Below, piece by piece: positions 24,738-35,719 of a DNA stretch of 64,000 nucleotides. A program made the position numbers and the translations under genes. The first letter of the stretch is position 1. Each line of letters begins with the position of its first letter. This stretch comes from Fratercula arctica (Eukaryota > Chordata > Aves > Charadriiformes > Alcidae). The notes under the pieces are model-generated. The model saw only the letters and a list, made by a program, of their open reading frames with translations. It made no database searches and was not told the DNA's origin. Location: NCBI GenBank assembly GCA_947846985.1, contig CANTUZ010000011.1, positions 34,033,589 through 34,097,588 on the forward strand. The letters are read 5' to 3'.

Positions 24738-24977
24738 ATAGAATCACAGAATCATTTAGATTGGAAAAGACCTTTAAGATCATCAAGTCCAACTGTTTAC
24801 CTAGCACTGCCAAGTCCACCACTAAACCGTGTCCCTAAGCACCACATCTACAGGTCTTTTAGATACCTGATGGGATGGTGACTCAACCACTTCCCTGGGT
24901 AGCCTGTTCCAATGCTTGATAACCCTTTCAGTGAAGACATTTTTCCTAATATCCAATCTAAACCTTCCCTGACGCAA
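24738..24977 (-). mobile_element. CR1 3' fragment, antisense
   Basis: Read on the minus strand this is a CR1 3' tail. The plus strand begins ATAGAATCACAGAATCATTT, the complement of the terminal octamers, continues through the 3' UTR (GGAAAAGACCTTTAAGATCA) and enters the end of the coding region near the complement of the HWNRLP block (CCTGGGTAGCCTGTTCCAAT). It is truncated at about 24977. This is a typical severely 5'-truncated insertion, opposite in orientation to the long copy 1.2 kb away. Confidence 0.92.
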
Positions 24978-27900
24978 GGACATTGTGACTACGTTGGCCA
25001 GGGATTTGCTCCAAGAGCTGTTTTGTTTAGGTGCCTCTTTGCAAACCCTGTATTGGGCACCTGTAATTTGGCTCGGGCCTTTTGAAGCCTTAAAATATTG
25101 GGCTGGGTCTAAGTAAGGTTGGCCATACAGTGCTGCCTTTTCCCCAGAGGGAGCTGTGAAATCCTGTTGAAGCTGAAGGTCTTCAGAGGCATCCTTAGGT
25201 TGTAGGGGGAAGTCTGTCTGTGCGTGTCGCGCTTATGTACGCATCAGAGCCTGGATCCTCTGTGGTCACTCCTTGGGACCCCATTTCAGGTCCATGCTGA
25301 ATGTCTTCCCGTCATCACCATTGGGAATGCGGCTTAGAGCCATGGTGCCTGGAGGGACTCCAACGTGACCAGTGAGTTGGCATGATGGGATCAGTGGGAC
25401 AACCTCCATCACTAGCTTTAGCCATGTTCTTGGGAGATGTTGGAGTTACCAATGCCAGGTTGCCAAAATCCTGCTGCACCCAGATTATTTGCCAAAAACA
25501 CCCCTTTATCTGCCATTTCTACTGTAGCTCGGGGTAACACAGTATTTCCGTTTTCCAACAGTTTCACCACTTTTTTTTTCCCTGCACATAAGCATCAAAT
25601 GCTGTTTGCTGAATATTTCGCTTGTTCATATTTGGACCAAAGGCTTCTGTTACCACTGGCCCTTAGGGGACCAATTTAGCTGCACTGAACCAGTTTTGGT
25701 GTTCAATTCCTTCTTTTCAAAGAGCTGCATTTCCACATCAGTTGAACCCTTCGCATGCTGACATCTTCCACACTTCCAGCTCAATGAATGTTTAAAAAAG
25801 ATATTTCTCCCTCCTGTCTGTCCTCACACATACGTATGCCTCTGCTGTCTAACTGGTGTGGGGACATGAAAGTCATGCTGAGAAGTGGGGGAGATCTTAA
25901 TGTAAATGATGTACCGCAAGGGACACAACCTCATTCCGGCTGAGGGAGGTTTTATGCACAGAAATGCAAAATATCCAGCCCATGTATCATTAAAGCGTTT
26001 CAGCGAAGCCTCTCCTAGCCAGCAAGTGCCTGTGTAAATTCTGAATTGCTGACCATGTCTCAGGTCTCTGACCCAACCTGCCCTATGATATCGGCTTTTG
26101 CAATGGCAAACACATCCTGCAGCATCCCGTTGTTTGCAGGGTTCTTGTCCCGAGTAAACCTTCGTCCTGTTGGTGTCTTGTGGCTTTCATACCTTGATGG
26201 GGAAGCCTGCAAAATTCACTTTGTTCTCTTCCAGCCTTAGAGATGCAGGCAGAGGAGGTAATTCCATAGTCTGTTGTATTTTTCTGATAAAATACACACA
26301 GGATTAAAGATAATTAAAGATATTATGGGTGTTTTGGTGCCCACAGTATTATAAAATAATACTCGGAGATTGGAAATGTAGTGAGTATTGTTTTAGGTTA
26401 TGACTTTCCTTAATTTAACCAATGATGATGTTGTGGTGGAGGAGAGAGGGCTTTGTGTTTTTCTACAGGGAACTTTCAGAAGCATCATCCTGAAAATCAC
26501 CACATGGGTCTTTTGATGAGGCTGGTGCCCTGCAATCACACAGATGCTTTAGAAAAGCCTGTATCACTATTTTATTTGAATTATCTTCCCACGCTCAGCT
26601 ACGTAGGAATCAGTCTATTCAGACTTTACAGGATAAAGATACGAGAGCCAAAACAAACTCCTGGAGAGGATCCCTGAAGGTGGTATGCGCACGTATCCTG
26701 CACTGAGTGTGCAAATACCCCTAAATCCTATATATTCTTTCTGGACCGTTAAGCAGGATCCCTATTTTCCTTCAGATTGTAGCATCTGAGTGATGGACTG
26801 CAGAACTCTGCCTATTGCCTGCCTATCAGTTTAACTTCTCAAAGCCCTTTTGGAACCCATGGTTCTGTATAAGCAGAAGATTTAATTATTTAGAGTTTTT
26901 TGTTGTTTGTTGGTTTTGGGTTTGTTTTTTTTTTCTGTAGCTTTTGGCACAATGGAGTCCAAATGGTCTTTTTCCACCCTAGTTGGCACAACCCTGTCTC
27001 AAAGTAGAACGGAAAAAGCCTCATGAAAATAGGTAAAAGGTCTGTACCCAAGAGCTCTGTGACAAGCTGGTGTATCACAGCGTCTGCGCTGGGTTGGCTG
27101 GGTCTGGTGTATGGCGTGCTGTGGAGGTGTGTGTTTTAATGCTGGTACTGTGTAAATTGTATTATCCTAGTTGTGTGTTAGCATTAGTAGTATATTATAG
27201 CTCTGTAGCCTGCGCAGGGATATACCGTGTGCAGGGTTATACAAAATTTGAATGAGTGAGATCTCTGTCCTCAGCATGGCTGACTCGGCAGAGCATCCAG
27301 GAGAGATGTGAGGCGTGTTTATGTATTTCCCTTCCCATCAGCGCAGGCTGTTGTCCCCGCCGGCTCCTGTTTACTGGATGCCGTTGCTCAATTCTGCATA
27401 GTCAGACCCTGCTATTTAGGGATGGCACCAAAGCAGCATTATTTGTTTCCTTTTTCCATTCCATACGCATGTCCCCCCTTCTCTTAAAGCCACAAACCGA
27501 GCAGGGTGACGCATGCAGAAGACCCCTGCCTCTGTGCTTGGGCTTGCAATGGCCACCCAAATCCCAGGACACCTTGTGATCCCAGTTCTCCCCCATGCAA
27601 AACATGTCTTTGAACTGGTTCCGCGCTTGGTGGCAAAGGAGATGTCAAGCTGATCCCCAGCACAAGCCCAAGTCATCAAGGGCTGCGATCCATTTATTTA
27701 TTTGTGGCGTATCCTCTTGGCTGTGGTAGTTGAGTAATTAAAATGAGGCTTGTCAGCACAGCAAAGATGGTTTGGGGGGGGGGGGAGCTTCGCATCTTTC
27801 ATGCAGTTTGATCCTGCTCGGCTTGTTAACACTCAGTTGCTTTTGTGATTAATTATTTAATCCTCTCCCTTGGTACTGGGGTATAATAGCGCAACCCCCA

Positions 27901-30900
27901 TTTCTGCTGAGATTCACAGTTCTTTGCTTTTCCCTGCAAGCCCTTTGCGCCACCTCCAAGCGCAGAGCCAGGAGGTTTGGGCTGCGGCGCTTACAAAGCC
28001 CGTCAGCCGCCCGAGCTGCTGCTCACCCTGCGGCACCGCCGGGCAAGGACCCGGGGCTCTGCCCGCCAGCAGCCATCGGTCCCAGCTCCTGCATGTCCCA
28101 AAGACAGTGGGGAGAGCTGTCCTCAAGTGGCCTGTCCCTCCAAACACGGCCTCTCACTCCAGTGGGTACTTGCGTGATGGGGAGACATCAGACAAGGCCA
28201 GCACCTACTCCGGACGCAGTCAGACACAAGTATTGCAAACTGGAGGCGAACTTGTCAGTAAAGGGACTTTATCTGGGGAGTCAGGCTGGGCAGCCCTCTT
28301 CTCATTCTCTTTCAGATGCCTTTTGAATAGCTTTCAGCTCAAGTTTTTGTAATCACCTGGGCGTAGCATCTTCAGCCGTTTGGTTTTGGGGATGTTGCTT
28401 GTTGCCTTGATTTGTTCTCTGAGGCCATAAGTGCAGAGAAGTTCACCAGTTCCCTGCACCCAGCGTTCAGCCACCCGCTTGCTCATAGGGGTGCCTGAAC
28501 CAGGGGCTTGTGCCCACGGTGCGGCAGGTGTGGGGTGCCCCCCCAGCATGCTGCTGGGGTTAGGTGCTGCTGTGTGTTCACACACTGCATGTGTGTGGAT
28601 GGGTGTAGGGTGTATTTGTGCCCGGTAAGTGCTGCAATTGTTGTTACTGGGGTTGTGTTTCAAAGCAAGTGAGCTGAGTGCTTTAAAATCCAAACCATCG
28701 CCTGTCCTCTGGGGCTGTGGGACCCGTGGACTACATGCAACCGGTGGCCTAGGGAGGGCTGGTAGGTCCCCTCGGCTCTGGAAGGCACCTTCCTCCTCCC
28801 TGAGCATCCTCAGCTGTGCTTCCTGCTTGAAGCCCCAACTGCTGGATAAGGCGAGGCCTTAGGTCTGAATAACTAGCAAGGAATTAGCCGTGTTTTCTTT
28901 ATGAGAGAGTCTCCCCAGTTCCTCTGACGTTTGCATCCTTCTCCTTTCATCTCGTGCCTCTGTGGCAGGTGCCCTGCACAGCCGTGGGATGCGTGGGAGG
29001 CTCTGCCGAGGGGCCGGCAGCTGCATCCCAGTGCGGGAGCATCGGGAACCGGTGCTCGTGCCTCAGCCCTGCAGATGTGACTCGGAGGGTGTGAGTCTGT
29101 CCTTTGCCCTGCTGCGAACTCCCTGTCTGCTGCTGGACGAGCCACCTTCGGGTCTGTAAAACAGTAAAGTGCCAACTCCCCTCCCCACCAAAGGTGTTGG
29201 AAAAGCTAATTACTTTATGCTTAGGAGGCTGATGAAGCATTAGTCTGGTTTTCTTCATGTTTTGTTGTGGTCCATAATTTAAATGGAGACTCACAGTGAT
29301 AAGGAAAGGAGCCAGGGAGAGCAATTATTTTTTGGGAAGACATCATGACTAATGGTTTTGCTACATGTTAATTGAAAGTTTTAGCGAAGTAACACCCAAA
29401 GGCAGCTGGTACTGAGTGTTTAGAGCAGATGACAAAGGGCTGCATCACTCTCAAACTTGCTGTTTAGGAAACTTGAAGTAATCAAAAGGTGTTAATCAAA
29501 TAGCATCTTTTAGACTTGGAGCCAGATGACTGAGCTACGAAGCCCCAATCATCTGAACATCCCTGTTTGTTTGTTTTTAAAGCTCAGGCCTCTGCCTGCA
29601 GACTGATTTACTCTCTCCAGATATTATCTGTGCTGCAGTTTCCCCATAGGTTCTAATTTTTGAATCCCTGACAGATTCATTGGGGATGTTCTGCTTGGCC
29701 TCCCAGGGCTGTACTTTGGCGTAAATCTGTGCAAAATCTTCTGTGGGGCTCCCTGTGCAGATGTGGAGTGCAAAGTCACGCGTGCGCATGGCCTCTGCTC
29801 ACATGTCCTCACCATCGAACTTTCAACATGCAGATCCAAGACCTCAAACGCCCCTCAGGTGGGTGGCAGTGCGTCCCTGTGAGCCCTGGCTGCCCACCAC
29901 GGTGCGATGGGGACTGTCAGTGTCATGGGGCAGAGTGCCACTGAGGCCCTCCCTGCCCCTGGGGCCAGATCCTCCATGCGGGAATGACGTCTCATTTCCA
30001 ATCGGAGGATCCCAGTGTATGCCTCCACCTCCAGTCTCTGTTAATAACACATAAATAACCCGCTTGGGTCAGAGGTGCTGAGGGTGATACGTAAGCTGGA
30101 AAGAATCCAGAGCGGAGACTGGACTCACTGCCCTGGTAGTTAGATCATAGTAAAAATAAAATCCAAGCCCAAAATGCCCTTTTCTTTTTCCAACTGAACT
30201 GACTATTGAAATTACACTAGTCCACACCGTAAGTGTGGGTACCCTAGGTGTAGATTTTTCACAACAGAACAATATTTTAAGACCGTGGTATCATAACCAC
30301 GGAGCCGTATTGGTCATACCACTTATTAATAGTTAACATTTCAAGGGCTGGGTCTTGACATGTAAGCTTCACTTTATACCGTTGCTTAGTCTACTTAATG
30401 CCCGTTGAACTATTCATATTACAGGGAAAGTAACGTACGTAATAATTTGTGGGATTCAGACTGTATATAAGAATATGTTTACCTTCTCATTTTTCAAGAA
30501 ATTAGCAAAAAAAGATAGTTCTGTAATATACGAGTATATGAAGTAAGGAAGTTTAAAGTACACGTTATGTACAACATCCTGGTAAAGTCCCACTTACAAA
30601 ATCGTTAAATCTCTCAAATTATTATCTAAATAAATATTTTATTGCATTTTAATTTGCTTTATTATATTCTGCAGTGCCCTGAGCACCTTGACTTCATAAA
30701 TAAAAGAGTTATTATGTAGAGTCTTTGCAATATGAAAATTAATGCTTAAATGCTTGGAGAGCTATAAAAACTTCAGCAGGTTTTCTGAGGCTAGTGATAA
30801 GGGTTCCTAACACACTAATTTTTCCACTCTTAAACATTTCAGGTCAATAGGGTACAAGAGGAGTTGTTAACAAAACCAGTGCTCTTTTAATAAGAGACTG

Positions 30901-31870
30901 GAGCGTTTGGAGGGCAGTGTACCCAACTGTTACACTGCAGCACTCTCTCGTAACATCTCCAGACACTGCAATGGCAATAACGCATGACAGCATAGTGTAA
31001 TAACTCTATTAATCACTTTTTCTAGTAACATGAAGAGAGGACGTTATAGCAACCATCTAATCCTGTCCCCTTTCACTGCCTCGGGAAATTTGGGGCGATT
31101 ATTGCAGAGGACCACCATCCCTTGTTTTAGTCTAAGCGCTCACTTTTTTTGGGGTGGTGCGTGTAGTGTGTTTTGCTTCTTGGAAGGAACTTGGAGCAGG
31201 ACATGCACGTGCGTCTGTCTCACCTGCCTGCCGGGAGAGGCTTTGGGACAGGGACAAAGCCAGTCTGATGCAAAGGCACATGAAACATGCTCACCCCAGC
31301 TTCCCTCCTGATCTGGAGTCCTCACTTGTGTTATTTATGTGTTTTTCCCCCAGCTTTCCACCCCGGGGTATGGGGCTCTGGGGTGGGAGGGCCTTTGCGC
31401 TGGGTTTATGGTAGGAGCCCATTGCAGGGTGGGCACCGATGTCCTCTCCAGCCTGGGGCTGGGTCTCCTGAGCTCTGGGCAGGGGTGGTGGTGGTATCCC
31501 TCCCGCTGGTGTGTCACTGCGTTGTGCACAGGAGGATCCGCACATCGCCATAGTGTGTTCCCCAGCGGGGAAATGGCTCCAAAGTCCTCAGTGGCCAAAG
31601 ATTCATCATGGGATAGTGCTGCTGGCCCATTGCCAATTAAGCACACAATGGGGAAACTGTGGGTTCTTTTCCCCCTCATGTAAATTTGCACATCTAATGA
31701 CCGCTTGAGTAGCAGACACGTAAAATTGGGTTGAATGAAGAGGTTTCCAAAAGGATGCTACTTGACCTCTGCCACTTACCCTTTCCAAAGCTCCTCGGTA
31801 GCCAGGAGACATCCCAGAAGAAGATAATTAGGCTTGCGCTATTTCAACCTTCTCTGATCCCTAAGAAAGA
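24978..31870 (+). other. Probable intron, no genes seen
   Basis: Largely unique sequence with a 12-G run at 27774-27785, moderately CpG-containing patches at about 27980-28075 and 28975-29060, and an AT-rich block at 30250-30760. A 160-codon plus-strand frame (27870-28352) and a 157-codon minus-strand frame (28334-28807) lie in GC-richer sequence. Neither has a recognisable domain, and both overlap frames on the other strand, so they are treated as chance. Confidence 0.4.
27774..27785 (+). repeat. Homopolymer run of 12 G
   Basis: Twelve consecutive G residues. Runs like this are unstable in replication and error-prone in sequencing, so its exact length should be treated as uncertain. Confidence 0.85.
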
Positions 31871-31960
31871 GTTAATTACACTCTTTTCCCTCTTGCTCAA
31901 AGGTGGCTGGGTATTATCATCAGAGCTGTAATTATTCATGCTAATTGCTTATTTGGAGAG
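31871..31960. promoter_or_regulatory. AT-rich block upstream of exon 1b with homeodomain-type cores
   Basis: Several TAAT/ATTA cores are packed into about 90 bases (TTAATTAC, GTAATTATTCATG, CTAATTGC), ending immediately before the GA microsatellite and about 215 bases upstream of the exon 1b ATG. The composition contrasts with the flanks. It may be a proximal enhancer or promoter part for exon 1b; the motifs are seen, the function is inferred. Confidence 0.3.
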
Positions 31961-31996
31961 GGAGAGAGAATGAGAGAGAGAGAGAGAGAGAGAGAA
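31955..31996 (+). repeat. GA microsatellite
   Basis: A GAGAGG lead-in is followed by an almost pure (GA)n tract from 31971 to 31996. It lies in the presumed promoter or 5' UTR of exon 1b. GA tracts in promoters can bind GAGA-type and zinc-finger factors and are length-polymorphic. Confidence 0.9.
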
Positions 31997-32175
31997 GCCC
32001 CAGACTCCACAGCAGTGATTAGCAGAGCAGACCAGGTGCACTTCGTTAAGGCTGGACCGAGGTAGTGCTTAGGGGTGGAAGGAGGTTGGGGATGCTGGAG
32101 TGTTTGTGAGCGAGTGGCGGAGCAGACCCGGTCCTGTTAATGCTGCCGCCTCCTCCGGGACTGAGAAAAAAGACC

Positions 32176-32218
32176 ATGCACTTCTTGCAGACCTTCCTCC
32201 GGTGGAGGGCACTCCGAG
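32176..32218 (+). CDS. GRIP2: Candidate GRIP2 alternative first coding exon 1b
   Basis: ATG 32176, in the strong context GACCATG, opens MHFLQTFLRWRALR and ends after one base of the next codon at the donor GTAATT (32219). The phase-1 end is the same as exons 1a and 1c, so it could splice in frame to the same second exon. A second in-frame ATG at 32140 would add 12 residues (MLPPPPGLRKKT) but has T at -3, so the downstream ATG is preferred. An in-frame TGA at 32107 closes the frame upstream. The peptide is short and mixes hydrophobic with basic residues, like the short alternative N-termini of GRIP/ABP proteins. I do not recall this exact sequence, so gene assignment depends on phase, orientation and position between 1a and 1c. 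It could instead be a chance ORF with a donor-like sequence. Confidence 0.45.
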
Positions 32219-35200
32219 GTAATTGTACTCCTGACTGGAGTTTTCATTTGTTTTGTGGCTTAATTAACCTTTCATCATTTTTTTTTGGTTTTGTTTTAAA
32301 CCTTCCTATAAGGCACCAAGGTAGGTTGTGAGATGCTTGTCTGAGGTTTGTGTTTAAGCTCCTCTGCAGATCTTGCGGCTGATATTTCACTAACTGAACA
32401 AAAACTTTTATGATCCCCTGACAGGCTCGGTGTTGGTGTGTTGTTTGAGTTGGGAAGGGAATAAGGAGGTGGTGTGTCTGTCTTCTTCCCTAGTTATGGG
32501 CTCTTAATAGTAGGGCTGATTCCATTTGGAAGCTTATTCCTGTAACCAGATCTGGGACTTGCCTGTTAAAAGCAATGGATTTAAACTTTATTTGTTGGTG
32601 GCTGAGAGTATCTGAAGTGTGATGATCCTGATAGATGCTTTGAAGGCAGCAGAATGGTAAAATTTAGCATGCTGAAGAAGCTGGGACTTGGTGGAAAAAC
32701 GCTGTGGGAAGCTGTCTCCTTGGGCATACCTGCAGCAGCTTTAGGATGACGGTGTGCCATGAGTGTGACGGCACACGCTGGCTTCTTCTGAAGTGACCGA
32801 ATTGGTGGTGAGGTGGGAGCTTGTTATGAGGACTTGAGTCATCTTTAAGAAGTAATTATTTTATTTTACTTTATTTTTTTTCCTGGAATAGCAGGGCCAC
32901 GTGTCCTGCCTGACTAGGGTTGCAGACTGCTCCTGGTATTTAATCTTTGCATGAGTCAGTGCGGTCCACTGTGGCGTGGAGTGTTTTCTGTTGATCTTTC
33001 TGTTTTTCTCTTAAGCCTTTGATTCCCGCTGGTCTCAAGGCTGAGAAAAACAACCTTAAGAATCACACTTATAGGTGGCATGAACTATGCAGGTTTTAAC
33101 AAAATAACTGGAAGGAGCTGCCCCCTACCAAACACCTTTGAATGTTCCTCTATCCTTTTGCTAAAGGTCTCTCTGCTGTCATCCTTACGGACAGCATCCA
33201 CGTGCTGTGCTGAAAGCCAAACCAGCCTGCTCTCTCTTCTGAACATCTAAAATTATTATCCTTGTGCTTTAACTTCCTAACTGGCCATAATTATGTTTTA
33301 ATGTACTGAATAATCGTTTCATCTGGATGTTTTACTACTTACTTAAATTACACAGGCTTTCCGTGCTCGTACCCTCTTCCTGACAGAGGAATTAGCTCAA
33401 GTACAGCGAGGTGAGGACCGAGGAGTGCCGCTGCAGGGACTGCAGTTGTCCCCGTCCTCTGGGGTGGGAGGCAGGGACAGGGATGGGGAGAATGTTCTCT
33501 TGTGAGTATTGGCGTAGTTTGGGTTTACAGTCAGAGGCTTGGATCGCTATTCTAACGGGTATTGCGTTGCTGAACCCGAGCTGAAGGTTTATGTGTAGCT
33601 TTCTAAGCCTTTTGCATGCTGATTATTTGGAACACTAGACACCACCAAGAAGGCAAGAAATCCAAATTTACAGGGGTGGTACAATAGAAATAGCTTTTAG
33701 TAAGCCCACCATAGTCTATCCAAATCTGGATGCCCTAAAGATAGCAAATTTTTTAGTTCTCTTGAAATCTGTAGGAGGTAAGAGCCTATGTACTTCCTAA
33801 GGCATCTGGCCAAAGTGCAGAGATTTTTCTTTCTTTTTCTTTTTTTCTTTCTTTTTTCTCCCCATATATTCTCACAATTACCACCTCATCCTTTGCTGTT
33901 CTGTTCCAAAGCTATGTGGAAGTGCACATTATCCAGCTGATTGCTACTGACTGCTTTCCTGTGGACCTTAGACCTCCCAAATGCCTCCTAAATAATGCTA
34001 TTGTAAAACACTAATATACCTTTGCGTGCTCCTATAGCAGGCTTCCCGTCCACTGCCAGTAGTGCTTGCTTCCTCTCTGCCTGCAGTTTATTCTTCATGG
34101 TGGAGTTGCAGGATTATAAATCAGTGTTGACCTTCTTGTCCCTATGTCACTCAATAGTTCAACCCCATGTGCAAGTTGCCCGGGGAGGTCAGATATCCTT
34201 GGGCTGTAGACCTCATTTTTGCTTTGCAGGGGTTAAAGCAGTGGGTGCTGGTGCCATCGAGGAGAGCAATATCCAAGAGTAGTGTGCTCTGCAGGCTGCC
34301 AAAGCCCCTGGGAAACTGTGGGCTCTCTAACATGGATGCATGGCAGGAGGGAAACACATCCTTCTGTGGACAAACTACATAGGGCGCATAGCTCTCCTTG
34401 AGATCCCCTGATTATGGGGCTCTGCAGGAACAGAATTTACTTGGAAAGTCCCCGTGGGCCATGTCCTTTTCAAGTCATAACAGGATTCCTTGAGGGATTT
34501 TTGTCTCCCCTATTTCTGTTTTCAGATCAGGGTTAGAGTATGTAGGTAGGGGAGAACTCTTAACTCTTATTGGATTTTCCCATTAAGCCACTGCTGGTAG
34601 GGAGACAATTAAGACTGCTATACGCTGTGCTCAGCATGTCTCAGTGGGATTGGGTTGTTGCTGGTCAGACTGGGGCTATGCTATCGCACTGCCATGATTT
34701 TCATTCCTGTCCCCCAGGAAGGGAAGCAACAAGGCTGCCAAGAGCAATTTGTCCACTCAGTGTTTGATATTGGGAGCTGGTGCTGTTGTGTGTGTTCAGT
34801 GGCTGGAGGGTGACCAATGCGCATCCTAGGGATGTTAACCACTGTTTTGGTAATAATAACAATAATATTGATAAATAAAATTATTAAAAAAGAAATAATG
34901 TCCTCTCTGAGTGACTTGGAGTGCCTGGTGCAACTAGCTGACCTTGCGTGTCATAGGAAAATGGATGTAGGATGTCTAACATGGGGGAGTCCCAATCAGA
35001 GACGACACCATTGCCCTTGACCTGTTGACATCCACATTTTTGGGATGTGAGTAAAGAGGCTTGGAGTGAGGCAGCTGTAAGTACAGGACTGTGTAAGAAG
35101 CTGGACAGCGAAGACTTGTAGCAGTTTGGTGTGTTTGCTAAATGCCTGCCTTTCATCTGCTGTTGACCCATGTTGGACTCGGAGCTAATCGGGAGATACA

Positions 35201-35693
35201 CCGACAAGCCTTTCGGAAAGCAGGCATGTCTAAGCGGACTTGGTGTGCTTTGATCTGAAAGACTCTCCTGTAAGTGTCAGCCAGCCTTTCAATTGATTGC
35301 TGTGGGAGAGAGGTTTTGATGGAGTGAGATGCCACAGTTGGGTTTACTGGATTTTTTTAAAACTCCAGTAGTTGAAATCAGAAAATGTAGAGGAAAGGCT
35401 TTGTAAGAGGCTGGCTTTGGGAATGGGAGGACTGGGGAAACTGACTCTCCAGTCTACATCAGCTATTACAGTAGTTTGGGCAGTGTTATAGTTTTCCTTC
35501 TTTTTCCTGACAAAATCTATTAATTAAAAGGCTACATCAGTAAGCACTCATTGAGTTTGACAGACCTGAGATTCAACGCTAATTCATGGAGCTGCTCTGT
35601 ATGGCGTGTGTGTGAGTGTCTTTAGGGGCTAGCGCAGCAGCGAGTTGTCCTCTGTCAGTCCGAGTTCTTGCTCCATCTGCCCCCGGTATATTT

Positions 35694-35719
35694 GGGTGGG
35701 GGGAAATGGGGGGGGGGGG
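35694..35719 (+). repeat. Clustered G-tracts with quadruplex potential
   Basis: GGG, then GGGGGG, then a run of 12 G are separated by T and AAAT, which gives enough G-runs for an intramolecular quadruplex. No gene or promoter is evident next to it. Confidence 0.7.

Noticed and set aside
27870..28807. 160- and 157-codon frames on opposite strands
   Set aside because: GC-rich patch with low stop density; residue composition is arginine, proline and serine rich without any domain, as in translated noncoding GC-rich DNA.
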